Source of the DNA: Seriola aureovittata | Taxonomy: Eukaryota > Chordata > Actinopteri > Carangiformes > Carangidae | DNA length: 64,000 bases | Assembly (NCBI RefSeq): GCF_021018895.1 | Contig: NC_079375.1 | Coordinates: 461,560-525,559 of the forward strand | Direction: 5' to 3' | Shown: positions 10,084 to 21,295 of the stretch, piece after piece | How positions within the stretch are numbered: position 1 is the first letter of the stretch | How the letters are laid out: every line of letters begins with the position of its first letter | Notes under the pieces: generated by a model | The model's database searches: none | Seen by the model: only the letters and a program-made list of their open reading frames with translations | Told to the model about the DNA's origin: nothing | Translations under genes and position numbers: made by a program

Positions 10084-11420
10084 TAAAGGGGACATATTAT
10101 GCAAAATGCACTTTTCCATGGTTTTCTATCAGTAGTATGTGTCCCTGGCATGTCTACGAACCCCCCAAACATGAGAAAAGTCCATCCTCTCCGTCTTTTG
10201 CTTTCTCCACCTTTCAGGAGATGTGTGCTCAAACGGGCGAATTGGAGATTTTCCCTTGATGTTGTCAAGAAGGGCGATGCCACCTCCCCCTGGGTGGGTG
10301 ACACTCCCCGAGCTAGGTGTGTGTTCCGCCCACTGAGTCCGCCTTGCAGACGGTATCGTTACTTCCCTCGCGAACACTGGCTTTCGGTAGAACAATGTCG
10401 AAGGTACGAGCGAAACACAGTAGTTGCTTTGTTGTTGGCTGCACAAACCAACACAGAAGTCTTTTTTAACCCCTACGCCCGAGGATCTGAAGACCCAGTG
10501 GATTCATTTTATTTTTGATGGAAATGTTCCCGCTCCAACTCCGAAAGTGTTGTACGTGTGTGCTAACCATTTCACCTCGGACTGCTTTCTCAACGAGGGC
10601 CAGTACAATGCAGGATTTGCTACAAGTCTGAAGATAAAGCTTGGATCAGTACCGACTGTCCGTGGCCCAACTTTGAACTTGGGAGCTGTAAGTTTTACCA
10701 TTTTATGTTGCTTTACTGTTTGTTCACGAGAGCCTGTTGCGTGTGTTGTTAGCATGGCAGCTAATGTGGCTAACGTTTAGCGTCGATGACGTGCGAGAGA
10801 GTGTGTAGGCTAAGGTTTCTGTCCACATTAACATCTTTGATTTTCTCTTTACTGTACCTCCAGACTCTACCTGGCTGCCATGTACTACAATGAAAATGCT
10901 GACCGACCACAAGCCCAAACAAAAGAAGGTGAACCACTGTTCAAGGTCCAATTTCCAAAGGCCATGAAGGGAGAATGCAGAGCTAAACCAGTTAAGACTG
11001 AGCCGACATTCTATAAGTGTTATATTATTTCAATTTTCAACTAAAAAATGTTTTGTAAACATTGTATTAAGTATTGCACGTATAATGTTATGAAAGTTCC
11101 ATCAACAACAAAATACAGTAAAGGAAATGTCAGGAGGTGGTTAGAAACAGACTTTCAGTCATTGTTTTGTAAAAAAAAACAACAAAAGAGGTGAAAAATG
11201 TAAACAAAATCTTACAGGGAATGTGGTGGACCTCGTATTTGAAAAAGTCTTTGTTGACCTGGGACCATACACAGAAGCTGCTTTGGCCATCCCCATCCCA
11301 GAGGACCTCACTGCACAGTTCGAGCGGCCTGAGAAGGAGGAGGTCATATCCAGCTCTGTGTCCCGGTTCTATCATGGGCCAGTCTAAAACCCACATACCG
11401 GCCTGTGGTGTCAGGAAACA
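10083..11420 (+). mobile_element. THAP-domain DNA transposon relic (Kolobok-like), 5' end only
   Basis: TTAA at 10083-10086 is followed by AGGGGACATATTATGC, a terminal sequence frequent in fish THAP-transposase elements. TTAA targets fit the Kolobok superfamily. A THAP-encoding region follows (10395-11390). No matching right terminus was found before 14160, so the element is truncated or rearranged. Assignment to Kolobok rather than another THAP transposon is inference. Confidence 0.55.
10395..11390 (+). pseudogene. THAP-domain transposase N-terminal region, three exon-like blocks
   Basis: ATG 10395 opens [16 protein letters not shown], the first zinc-ligand pair of a THAP finger. A one-base slip in the T run at 10462-10467 breaks the frame. 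The domain continues as [12 protein letters not shown] and VYVCANHF-like residues ([14 protein letters not shown], then GSVPTVRGP), giving the C-x2-H pair and the conserved Trp and Pro. An exon end with donor-like CTGTAAGT is at about 10688. The next block begins after the acceptor CTGTACCTCCAG (10862) and reads LAAMYYNENADRPQAQTKEG. A third block near 11222-11390 reads DLVFEKVFVDLGPYTEAAL then IPEDLTAQFERPEKEEVI. THAP domains bind DNA at transposon ends. The C-terminal catalytic part is absent. Confidence 0.75.
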
Positions 11421-11880
11421 TGGCATGGATGTGTAGGACCACGCAGGCTGGAATGACGACCAAGATTCTGCGACCAAGGAAGCCCCAGCACCAGCTCACA
11501 AAGCTCCTATAGGCTAGATACCTGTACTGACTAAAACAACTGGACAGGGCATTTAGTCCAGCAAACATATATCTATGTTGTGTCTCATATTTTTTTTTAT
11601 GGATTCAGTGAATCTTAGTTTTTTTATTATCACTGATTATAACTGCCTCATTTGATGTAAATAAATGCTTGATTGTTACTAAAGAAATGACTCCTCTGAA
11701 TTCATATATTATATGCACACTATCTGCTGATAGAAAAACTTTACAAATCAAAGAGCAGCTAAACTAATTTATTTGAGGGTGTGTTACTCCATTTGTGGTG
11801 TGTTATTACCATTGTAAAATTATGTGCAGTGAAGTAAAACAAGACTGCCTAACATCTTTTTATTTAGATTGAAACGTTGA
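11421..11880. other. spacer, no gene seen
   Basis: AT-rich sequence between the plus-strand THAP relic and the minus-strand Cys-rich exons. It includes an AATAAA near 11660 that could serve as a poly(A) signal for the THAP relic. Confidence 0.35.
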
Positions 11881-12212
11881 AATGTTTTTACAGAGAATCA
11901 AAACATACTGGTGTATTCCTCTCAACCGTAAAGTACCATAGTCAGCGCGGTACATGTTGCAGGCAGAACACATTGAGGCAGAGCGGCTCCAACCCAGGAC
12001 GGTCTACCATACGTGGTAAATCTTCCTCGATCTCCCACAGCCGTCTGGTAACCTACAGTGAATTACAAATAGTAAATGCTGTGGTTTATTATAAATGTAA
12101 TCAAAACAAATTACTGATTAGTTTGTCCAGTGAGAATGCTACCTGTGGTATCTCCTAGCAGCAGATATTCTCAGCTTCTGTGGGCATGGTTGCACAGTTT
12201 CCACAGGAGCAC
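11880..12212 (-). pseudogene. Cys-rich domain exons resembling the P2RX7 C-terminal-like domain
   Basis: Two exon-like blocks on the minus strand. The first, 12212-12143, follows acceptor TTTTGGATAG and reads CSCGNCATMPTEAENICC, then a stop codon and EIPQ, ending at donor CAG/GTAGC. The second begins after acceptor CTGTAG at 12052 with VTRRLWEIEEDL and GLEPLCLNVF; then, one frame over, NMYRADYGTLR. The CxCGxC...MPTE...CC plus PGLEPLCLN pattern is that of the zinc-binding domain also found at the C-terminus of P2X7 receptors and in many fish and invertebrate proteins linked to transposons. A stop and a frameshift make it non-functional. It converges with the THAP relic and may belong to the same element (inference). 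Confidence 0.65.
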
Positions 12213-12236
12213 CTATCCAAAATATAGAGAAAAATG

Positions 12237-12959
12237 GTAACTGTCACAACCAGACTTATACACAGGACGCAGATGCAGGGCATCAGAGTCTTTATTAGTA
12301 ACTCCGGTTTAATTCCAAGGCAAAGAAAAAAAAACAGGCTATGAAATATTATCTCTGGCGTGCTTCTTCACGAAGAAGCAGGGTTAATCAATACCAAAAA
12401 TAATAATCACTCCAATAAGGGGGGAAAAAAAGACTACATGGGACATAAACAGAAAATCACTCTAGCTTCAGAGGAAAAAGGAACAAAAAAGAAATAGAAA
12501 CAACAAAAAACTCTCCTAAAACTGGAGGTACTATAATATAAAAAGGTAAGTAAATAAAAATCACTCCACACGGAGAAAACAAAAGGCTATGCAAACATTA
12601 ACTAGGAAATTCAACTAAGATATAAAACTTACAACAAAAATCTCTCACTTGGAGGAAACCGACAAGAACTGTGGCAATGACTGATCCAAAACTGTGAAGA
12701 CGGCTGGGGTGACCGCACATGAACCAAGACGAACACACTGGCACAAGACAAGGGGAGACGCAGACTATTTGAACACATGAGGGTAATGAGGAGCAGGTGA
12801 ACACAATCGGGAATCAGGGAAGACAATCAGACCGGTGACACATGAGGAAGGGCAAGTGACCTGAAACGAGAGGAGAGTTACTTCTTTCAAAATAAAACAG
12901 GAAATGACAAGACAAAAAAGACCCAAGACAAGGCAACCCCACCACGGTGTGACAGTAAC
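12237..12959 (-). mobile_element. solo LTR, 713 bp, with 5-bp target duplication GTAAC
   Basis: The LTR 12242-12954 starts TGTCACA and ends TGTGACA, a perfect 7-bp terminal inverted repeat with TG...CA ends. It is flanked by GTAAC (12237-12241 and 12955-12959). A TTTATT near 12291 is a poly(A) signal on the minus strand, giving leftward orientation. No internal region remains. The minus-strand motif TTGTCATTTCCTGTTTTATT is shared with the block at 1428. Confidence 0.85.
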
Positions 12960-13264
12960 ATTCACCAAAATATAAAGCTTATGAAATTCAAACACTGACA
13001 GACAGTGGAGCTAAGGTGGGTAAGAAGTAAGTTTGGCTACATATCAAGCGCATATAACATAGGTAATTTATAACATGTCACTTATTGCATATTATGTGGA
13101 ACTTGACAACAGTCTAGTGTAGAAAACTGCACAGTTTAGTCTTTGACTAAAGATTACTGTTGCTGTCAGACATGTTTATGCTGATTTTTTCAATAAAATG
13201 TTGACAATAAAAATGTGAAAATTAAAAAAATCTATATAAAATAATTCAAAAATGGAGAATGTGC
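12960..13264. other. spacer, no gene seen
   Basis: AT-rich, with short A runs and a poly(A)-signal-like AATAAA around 13190. No repeats or coding signals were recognised. Confidence 0.35.
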
Positions 13265-13970
13265 AATATGAATGGGGGGATGTGCAACAGTTCACAGTAT
13301 TTTATTCTATATATATTCTTACACACTAAGAATCTAAAGGGCAGTCGTGACAGTGGGGGTCTCTGGCCTTATTGATGAGGCCAACTCCATTCAGAAAAAA
13401 GCTGTTCTTTGGCGAGAGGTTTTAGCCTCCTGCCAGAGGGCTGTCCTGCTCGCCTCAGGGTCCTGAAGGTGTACAGGCTCTGGAGGGATGGCAGATTGCA
13501 GCCAATCACCTTCTCAGCAGAGTTAATGATACCCTGGACTCAGTGATGGAGGTGTAGAAGTGCACCATCATTGTTTTTTGCAGGTTGACGTACATCCTAT
13601 GCTGAGCTCTCTTGATGGTGACCAGTAAGTGGAAGTACTCCACAGTGTGGTGGTGGGAGGGTTATTCCTGAAGTCTACAATTGTCTCCATTGTCTTTAGA
13701 GCATTAAGTTCCAAGATGGTCAATCTCCCACCTGTAGGCAGACTTATCCGCACCAGAGATAAGTCCAATGAGCGTGTCGTCAGCAAACTTCAGGAGCTTG
13801 ACTTGACTGATGGCTGGAGGTGCAGCTGTAGTGTAGCAGAGGGGAAAGGTCGCAGCCTTAGGGGAAATGGTGCTGATGGTCCAGAAGTTAGAGACATGTT
13901 TCACCAGCTTCATGCGCTGCCTCCCAGACAGGAAGTAGTGATCTACCTGCAAGTGGAGTCAGGCATGCTC
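13265..13970 (-). pseudogene. CR1/L2-clade LINE, 3' part of reverse transcriptase
   Basis: Minus-strand RT relic. It contains LLKFADDTLIGLISG, whose FADD is the catalytic motif of the palm, followed in another frame by LELNALKTMETIVDFR. Further left are the C-terminal remnants (AEKVIGCNLPSLQ and LRRAG-type residues) typical of fish CR1/L2 elements. It lacks the endonuclease and most of the palm, so it is a 5'-truncated insertion. Frameshifts are present. A 3' UTR with TTGCACATCCCCCCATTC on the minus strand extends to about 13265. Confidence 0.75.
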
Positions 13971-14171
13971 AGCTGGGAGAGCTAGTCCTGCAGCAGGGCT
14001 GACTGACAAACTGATAAAGACATAGGTGTTTAAATACGACACAGCTACAAAAAACCTTCTAGGATGTACTGCATGACAATATAAATAAATGTTGCTGCTG
14101 AACCATTTTTAAAACAAAACAACTTGTTCTGCCTCGTGATGATTAGAAACTTATTATGCTGGCTGACCTAC

Positions 14172-14602
14172 TGTGACGGACCCCTGTTCTGTCGTCAGCT
14201 GTCAGGCTGTGTTGTTGTGTTCATCTTGATTGTTAATTTGTCTGCAGGTGATTCATGGGCGGAGGTGCTAAGCGGTAGTTGAAGACACCTGGGCCCGATG
14301 TCGCCACTACTATAAAGCCTCGGCTTCATTCTACCAGATCTCTCTCTCTCACCCCATTTATTTTTCCCGGCGTTGCTGTCTTTTGTTTTATAAATCCAAC
14401 ACTTTCCCACACACACATTGCCTTTCACTCACTCACTCACTCACGTACATTCACTACAGATTTACTGATGCTCACATCCCACTGTATTTTGTGTTGTTTA
14501 GGTGTTGATTTTGGTCTTTTGTTAAATAAATTCATCTTGATTGTTTATCTTGGTCTGCGTTTCCCTCCTTGTAGGTCACGGCCTTAGAGCCGGGTCGTGA
14601 CA
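14172..14602 (+). repeat. 5' LTR of Gmr1-like element
   Basis: 431 bp, starting TGTGACGG and ending GTCGTGACA. TATA-like CTATAAAG lies near 14310, and AATAAA near 14525 is the likely poly(A) signal. It differs from the 3' LTR mainly by about 18 extra bases close to its left end, plus a few short indels in the CACT repeat and near 14500. Confidence 0.93.
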
Positions 14603-14604
14603 AA

Positions 14605-14621
14605 TGGGGGCTCGTCCGGGA
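14605..14621 (+). promoter_or_regulatory. primer-binding site matching tRNA-Pro
   Basis: Two bases after the 5' LTR comes TGGGGGCTCGTCCGGGA. This is complementary to the 3' end of tRNA-Pro, the primer used by many gammaretroviruses. Minus-strand DNA synthesis would start here. Confidence 0.85.
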
Positions 14622-15254
14622 GGGTGTAGGACCCGTTAAGTGGTGGTTTTTGTAATTTGGCGTCTGATTACGGCTGGACTTAATACCCTTTGCGGTGTGA
14701 GGGTGTCTGCGGGGATTCCCTTTGGTGCGCTCCTGCTGTGGTTTTCTTTGTGTGAAGCAGGTGAGAGCGGTTTGGTGCGAGGGACGCAGTTCGTGGTGTT
14801 TGTTTGGTAACTTGTGCGCTTCAGGGGAAAATTTTCTTTGGGCCCTGTGTGTGGTAATCATTGTAGGTGCGTGTGATTGGGCTGGTGAGGTTAACTGGTT
14901 GGTTGTTTAAAACGGGTGTTCCCCTGTCAGGCTTAGAAGCGCTGCTCCCTTTGAGCTTCGCTTTGTTTGTTGTTTTGTTTAGTGCTGCGGAGACCGTGGT
15001 TAGAGCTTGCTCGGGAGCACGTCCGTGGTTCGGGGGAGTCGCCAGGTTTCTGGTTGCTTTTTCCTGGCCGCTGGTTTTCAGTGCATAACTACCCGCCACC
15101 AGTATCTGCATGAAGACTAGGGTGTGAGACTAGTCAGGTAGCTCTGGGGTAGGCAGACAGAGGGGTAAACTTGTTTTTTTTTTTTTTTTTTTTGGTGATC
15201 AGTTCATACACCAGTTTGATTCATGCCTTGCAGTGGTTCTGCGCACAGGTAAGT

Positions 15255-16470
15255 ATGGTGTTTGTTGAAGATTTTTTGGCTTCTCCTTCCGAGGAGTTGT
15301 TAAGTCAGTGCACAGAGGACCAGCTGCTTAAAATAGCGGAGTCATATGGTGTTGTTGTTGATGATAAAGGCAACAAAGAGAGGGTGAGGAGCATTTTGAG
15401 ATCGGTGTTGGTTGATAAGAAAGTGTTGATGGAGTGTCCGCGGGTTGTTGTTGCTTCTGCTGCTGCTGCTGTTGCGGCTCCTTTGGTTAACATGCCGTCC
15501 TCCCCGGGAGTGACAGCAGGGTTGACTTTCGAGCAGCAGACATGATAAGTTTGAGTTGGAAACGGAAAAGTTGCGGCTTTCAGCGGGCAGTGAGTTTAAC
15601 AGGTCAGCTTCCTTCTCTGAACGTGGCCCGGTTGAATGTGATGTTCTGGGGAACTTGCGGCTGCTGCTAAAAGTTTCCGAGAGGGAGCCTGAGGTATTTT
15701 TTCCCTGTTTGAGCGCACGCTTATGTTGCAGTGTGTGCTGACAGGCAAAGCACAGGAAGCATGTTCAGCTTTGAGTGATGCAGAAAGCCGAAAGTATTTA
15801 TCTGTCAAATCAGCTGTGCTTAAAACTTATGAGCTTGTTCTAGAGGCGTATCGTCAGAGGTTTAGGTCTTGGAGAAAGGGAGAGAAGCAGTCTCACCTCG
15901 AGTTTGCTCGGGACTTGAACATCCATTTCAGTTGTTGGTGTTCCGCAGCAAAGGTGGAAGACTTTGAGGGTTTGTGTAACAGTTTAAAAATTCTGTTCCT
16001 GTGCGTGTGGCTATCTATATTAAGGAGCAGAAGGCAGAGACTGCGGCTGAGGCGGCAGCGTTGGCCGATGATTATGTGTTGTTGCACCGGGGTAGTTTTG
16101 GTGATGCCCGGATGGGTTTTGGAAACAGGGACAGTGTGGATATGGAGTCATCTAGCCGTTATGGTAGACCTTTCTCTGGGGGAAGGTAGAGGTGGCAGCA
16201 ATGTGCGTGATCCAGAGAAGGTTTGTCACTATTGCCATAAGCGTGGACACTGGAAAGTGGATTGTCATTTGTTGAGAGCTAAGCTTAGAAATGCTGCTGT
16301 TGGTGCGCCTGTAAAAGGGGTTGGTTTGGCTGCACCTGTTCCTCCGGTGGTCACTCCTGTTGGTCCGGTTTCCTTGCCTGTAAACGATGTTTGTCCCCCG
16401 GTGAGTGGGATCCCTACCTCTCGTTTATCTCGCACGACTTCCTGGCCATGGTAGGTGGTGACGATTCTGA
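15255..16470 (+). pseudogene. gag of Gmr1-like element, frameshifted
   Basis: Structural gag region. From ATG 15255 an N-terminal segment reads MVFVEDFLASPSEELLSQC and DQLLKIAESYGVVVDDKG to a stop at 15543. The next open part (15550-15740) lies in another frame. From 15723 a capsid-like region, similar in character to SCAN/gypsy capsid, has LTGKAQEACSALSDAES and YELVLEAYRQRFRSW, then changes frame near 16000 (EQKAETAAEAAALADDYVL). A CCHC zinc knuckle, CHYCHKRGHWKVDC, is at about 16226-16267 and would bind the RNA genome. At least three frame changes prevent a full gag protein. Confidence 0.85.
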
Positions 16471-16575
16471 GTGACACTGGGGCTTTTACTCATATATTCA
16501 GGCTGGTGTTTTGTCACTGACAAGTCTGAAACGGGCAGTTCTGTTCCCGTGCGACTCCAGGGATAGCTGTGAGGG

Positions 16576-19530
16576 GGATGGGGAAAAAAGGGTAGACAGG
16601 TTAAGAATATTGGAGGGAGAATTCCACCCCAGGTCCTGTGTATGTGTGTGGGTGTCCGGGTTGACCTCACAGGTTATTGTAAATTTAATTGGTCCATCCA
16701 GTTATCAAAAATCAGCTTGGCTGTAGTGGGTGTCCAATTAATGTTATCTTTTTCTGTTGTGAAGGTATCGTGTGGGATTTCTGTTAGAATCGGAAAGTGG
16801 GTGGTCATGATGTTATTGATGTGAGTGTGAGGTTACCTTTCTGAGTGGGGGTGAGGTGAGAAGTTCATGATTGGGAAGTAGATGTCGGCATTGGGGAAGG
16901 TCTACTTTGCCTGCCGGAAGAGGGTCTTGAGTTGCTTGGTGGTGGTCTGCCTGGGGTCCTGGTCCCTATTGTTAATCCCGATGGAAAAGACCACTATGGG
17001 ATTGGGGATGGATTTTTCAAAGACTTTGAGGAAGTGGTAAGAGTTTGGTTAACTGTCCAGTTGTATTTGTGGGTGGGTATGGGCCGGGATGCGGTTTATG
17101 TTGGAATCATCAAGGTTCAGGACTGGCTTTCTAGGTTTGAAAAACCAGTCCTAGATCTTGCGGTTGGGGCGTGCGATGTGGTAGTTTGGTCTGAAGAAAG
17201 TCTGTCCTGAAGATGTTGCGGTTGGAGTTGTGGAAAGGAGGGGAGGTGGAGTGATGGTAGGAGTCCTGGATTCTTCAGTGGGGGGTTGGGGGTAGCAGGC
17301 TTGGGTTATTGTCAAAGGTGGTGTGAAGTTATGGCCGGGGGGTACTGAGAGGTCTTCTGTGGATGAGTCTGGGAGGTCCGGTTCTGGTTCGGGGCGGGGG
17401 TGTGTTGGAAGAGGAGGGGGAAAGTGATGGAGAGGGAGTGAGCTGGGAGAGGTGAATATGGGATAGGAGGGGGAGTTGGGTAGGGAAGGATGGGAAATAG
17501 GGGATTGTAGAGGGGATGAAGTAGATAAAGGAGGTGAAGACTTTTGAGGTGGAGAGGAATGGTCCAAAATGAGGGAAGTCTTAAGGATGTGTGGCGGTGA
17601 AGATGGTGTAGCACCCGGGGGGTCCGCGTCGGACAGCGTACCCCTCGCAGAATTTGGGCTCAGAGTGGGTTGTGTTGAGGTCATGAGTAACCTTGTTTGA
17701 CCCTTTCATCATGTTAGCCGATTCTCTGATGTAGTAGGTCTTTTTTCTGTTTGGGGTACTGTCTGTCCTGTTGGACCCACCCGGGTGGTTGCACCATCTG
17801 TGTGGGGAGAGGAGATGAAAACAGTGTCAGTGATGTGAACAGAAACATTGGAATGGGTGCTGAGAGTTAGGGTTTGTAGTTCTTCCGGGTTATGGGGTTG
17901 GCGGGGGGAACCATGGACTTGAGCTGTTGTTTCAATGATGGGTATGGGCTTGATGAACTTGATGACTGGGGGAGTGAGGGGTAAGATAGGGGAGAGAGGT
18001 GTGCGGGGAATGATTGGCTGCTGGTCTTCTCTGGCTGGTAGGGGTCCCCAGGTGACTCTGCGGGTCCTGTGTTCTATTGGAGTGGAGGTGGTTGGGTCAG
18101 ATGTTGGGTCCTTAGTGTCTGTGGGGTGTTGTATTGTTTTACCTGGATGTTCCTTGACTGGTGGAGGAGGTCGAATTAGTCCTCTTCGGGTGGGCTGAGG
18201 GTTGCGTGGAGTGGTGGAGGTGGATATTTTATAAATTGGGTAGGGTGGGGGGAGGGCAGTGGACTTAGGTTTGACAGTCTGTTGGGGTGTAGTCTGGGTT
18301 CCAGTGGAGGTATGATGGGGTTGTTCTTCTTGGATCTGTGTACAGGGGGAGGGGGATGACTTGATTTCTTCAATGAGTGATTTGCGGGGGCCTAGGTAGA
18401 GGGACAGTGTAGGGGCAGCTGATATGGGCAGGGGGGGGATAGTGTTCTTCTGGGATGGTGGGTAGATTGTTGATTGTAGATCGTTTCTGTTGGTGATCTG
18501 GTCGTGGGGTTGCAGTGGTTGTCTGGGATGGTTGTAGGAGTTATGGTGTTGACCTGTGTGTGTCCGTTGATAGTCTGTTCCCATAACGTTTTCTGGCCCA
18601 GCTGGTGGCAATTTGTAGGGCTAGTGGGTTGTGAGGAGTTGTGTCTGTATGGTTTGCTATTGTAGTCTGGTAATGTTGTTGTAGGATAGCTATTGTGTTG
18701 TGCATCCGTTGTGTTGTGTTATTGTGTATTCTATTTCTTGTATCTGTGGTGGGTGTGGATTGTTTGATGAAATCTGTGAGCCGGGAAACCTGTCTTAACA
18801 TGCCCGGTGGGAATGTACCTGTTTGTATTGCTATGTCCATGATCTGTTTATGGTGGATTGCCTGAATCAGTTTGAAATAGCCTTGCTAGCCTGTCTGGTT
18901 TCTGGGTCTGGTGGATGGTTAAGAATGGGTTGTTGTGTGTTAATGAGGAGTCTAGGTGTGGGTGGTTGTATGTTAATGTCCATAAGGGGTCTGGGTGTAT
19001 GAATGGATGTGGATGTATGTGTGTGTGTGTGTGTGTGTGTGGAGGAGCCATTATGTGCCCCGCTCCAATGTACAGACTTTGCTCTAAAAATTATAAACAT
19101 GCAAGTGGAGGGCTCTTACCTTATTGTGCTGGTGTAGTTGGTCCTGATGTGGATGAATCTCCGGGGTGGTGGTTGTAGTGGTTTAATCCGGAGTTGAAGC
19201 AGGTGCTCGTTGGTTGGCAGTCCTGTGTTGGTGGTGGTTGAAGATGGTTCTTGTAGATGAAGAGTTATTGTCTGTATTCCGGGTGTTGGTACTGATGGAC
19301 TTGGAGATGGATAGTAAAAGCAGAGAAAGGAAGAGTCTTTCTGCCTATTGTGGGGCTGGCAGAGCCTTCCACCAGTGCTTAAAATGAAACTTTATTAAAT
19401 AATTTGATTAAAAACACCAATTAAAAACATTAAAAAACCACTCAAATTGAGGGTATAAATGTTTTCAATGCAATCAATAAAAACAGAGTAAACTCATACG
19501 CAGAAGAGCGGGGTCCCAAGGTGACGGGGG
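16576..19530 (-). mobile_element. inserted retroelement block carrying a Pro/Thr-rich SGNH-like ORF1
   Basis: This block interrupts the protease of the Gmr1-like element. GTGAGGGGGA at the left junction and GTGACGGGGGA at the right look like a slightly diverged target duplication. All coding signals are on the minus strand. On that strand AATAAAGTTTCATTTT (about 19402-19387) lies upstream of the ORF, an odd position for a poly(A) signal. No reverse transcriptase is present in the block. A LINE or a Penelope-like element are both possible sources. Confidence 0.62.
16640..18840 (-). pseudogene. retroelement ORF1: N-terminal helix region, Pro/Thr-rich linker, SGNH-hydrolase-like end
   Basis: Read leftward. 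18840-18541 encodes MDIAIQTGTFPPGMLRQVS and a Gln/Asn/Thr-rich segment ending LQIATSWARKRYGNRL. 18611-17709 and 17684-17151 encode very Pro/Ser/Thr-rich linkers in different frames. From about 17140 the frame shows DDSNINRIPAHTHPQIQLDS, YHFLKVFEKSIPNPIVVFSI and GINNRDQDPRQTTTKQLKTL, then FPNADIYFPIMNFS near 16880. The DSN block and the GINNRDQ block resemble the catalytic blocks of SGNH/GDSL esterase-like domains found in ORF1 of some retroelements. The first block reads D-D-S rather than G-D-S here. Stops interrupt it. It may act in RNA or membrane binding in intact relatives; that is inference. Confidence 0.6.
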
Positions 19531-19699
19531 AATTAATCTAAATGTGTTATCGGTTCCAGTGCACAAAGTGATGCTGCATTGTGACTTGTTTCAGGGGGAG
19601 GCTGAGCTGGCGGTCCGGCCCGTGCTGCCGATCCCGGGGGTGTCAGTCATTCTGGGCAATGATTTGGTTGGTGCTCGGGTGTGGGCAGACGTACCTCCA

Positions 19700-21295
19700 C
19701 CTGTGGTGGTTTCGCCGGGGCAACTGGTGAGGTCAGAACCGGATGAGAATGAACGTGATGTTCCGGAGGCTTTTACAGCTTCTGTGGCGAAAATAGAATG
19801 TGAGGTGGCGTCTCAGTCAGATAAGGGAAAAGTGTCAGAAACATTCTCCTTGCCTCTGTCTGCTTTTCCTGCGTCAGTAACTCGTAGTGATCTAGTTGCA
19901 GCGCAGCAGGCTGACTCTTCCTTAAAACCGTTTTTTTGAACAGGTTCTGCCTGAGAGTGAGATGCGGGACAGTGCTTGTGGGTATTTTTTGCAGGACGCG
20001 CTGCTTGTGAGAAGGTGGGTGCAGCACGGTGGTTTTGTGGGGGATCCTGTATTGCAGATTGTGTTGCCAGCTAAGCTCCGTCAGCCAGTGTTGCGGGTTG
20101 CTCATGATGAGTCTGGTCATTCTGGTGTGAGGAAGACGTATGGTCGGCTGTTGAGGCACTTTTTCTGGCCTCGTATAAAGAGGGACGTGTCAGCGTTCAT
20201 TAAAACATGTCATACCTGTCAGCCGACCGACAAACCCAACCAGTTTTTAAAACCAGCACCATTGTGTCCCATTCCTGCTGTCAACCAGCCGTTTGAACAT
20301 TTGATAGTGGATTGTGTGGGTCCTCTGCCTCCTGCTAAAACAGGTGTGACTTACCTTTTGACTTTGATGTGTCAGAGTACTCGTTGCCCTGCCGCTTATC
20401 CTCTGCGTACCATAACCACTTGCCCTGTTGTGCGGGCGCTCTCTGTTTATTTCTATTTTTGGTATTCCGAAAGTCATTCAGTCTGATCAGGGGTCAAATT
20501 TCTCCTCCCATATGTTCTCTCAGGTGTTGAAGCAGCTCCGTGTCCAGCACGTGCAGAGCTCTGCTTACCATGCTCAGAGTTAGGGTGCTCTGGAGCGCTT
20601 CCACCAGACCTTAAAATCCATCTTGCCTGCGTATTGCACTGAGTTGGGGAGGGATTGGGAGGAGGGTTTGCCCTGGTTGATGCTCGCGGCTAGAGAGGTG
20701 ACCCAGGAAAGTACAGGGTTTAGCCCGAATGAAGTGTTTTTTGCGCACACTGTAAGAGGTCCCCTGGCTGCATTGACGGATAAGTGGAAGGAGTCGCAGC
20801 CTCCTAAAAATTTGATTGATTATGTCAACGGTTTCCGACACAGACTTTATGCCGCTGGAGAGCTGGCTAAAGACAATTTGGCTTCTGCGCAGGTGAAAAT
20901 GAAGCAGTTCTATGACCGTCAGGCTGAGTACTGTGTTTTTAGCCCTGGTGATCAAGTGTTGGCTTTGCTCCCTGTGGTGACTTCACCTTTTCTGGCTAAA
21001 TTTACTGGTCCGCACACAGTACTCAAAAAGGTTTCAGAGCAGAATTATATTATTTCAACACCTCAGCGTAGAAAGCCTACTCAGCTGTGCCACGTTAACT
21101 TGCTTAAACCGTATTACGCACGTACTCTCGAGGGGCCGGGTGGTGCGCAGTTAGATGTTGTGGCCCATGCGATCTATGCAGCTGGCCCAGGTCTGGTTGA
21201 GCCTCCTGCCTCACTGGGGTTGGAAGAGGATGGTTTAGATGCGGCGGACCATGCATTGTTGAGAGGCCGCTTGAAAAACTCTGAGGCGTTGTCTA
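19700..21295 (+). pseudogene. integrase of Gmr1-like element
   Basis: The N-terminal HHCC zinc region is at 20098-20222 (AHDESGHSGVRKTYGRL and KTCHTCQ). The catalytic core starts with LIVDCVGPLPPAKTGVTYLL, giving the first Asp. The second Asp (SDQGSNF) lies one frame over near 20490. After a stop at about 20581 comes the Glu in GALERFHQTLK. The C-terminal region 20623-21295 contains WLMLAAREVTQESTGFSPNE, AKDNLASAQVKMKQFYD, FSPGDQVLALLP, and CHVNLLKPYYA, the usual end of fish Gmr1 and gypsy integrases. D-D-E residues are all present, but a frameshift and a stop separate them. Confidence 0.87.

Larger units (their letters stand above)
16440..19700 (+). pseudogene. retropepsin-like protease of Gmr1-like element, split by insertion
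   Basis: The active-site strand reads VVTILSDTGAF at about 16453-16487, the D-T-G-A motif of retropepsins, followed by a short segment to about 16575. The protein continues after the inserted block, from about 19530, with NVLSVPVHKVMLHCDLF and VSVILGNDLVGARVW (the ILG-like C-terminal strand of the fold). The split gene sits between the gag zinc knuckle and integrase, as expected. Confidence 0.78.

Noticed and set aside
17151..18611. Long Pro/Ser/Thr-rich ORFs as a host mucin-like gene
   Set aside because: They lie in a block inserted in a retrotransposon protease and lead into an SGNH-like retroelement ORF1, so they are element sequence.
18915..19178. ORFs made of Cys/Val or His/Thr runs near 19000
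   Set aside because: They are translations of a (TG)n microsatellite.
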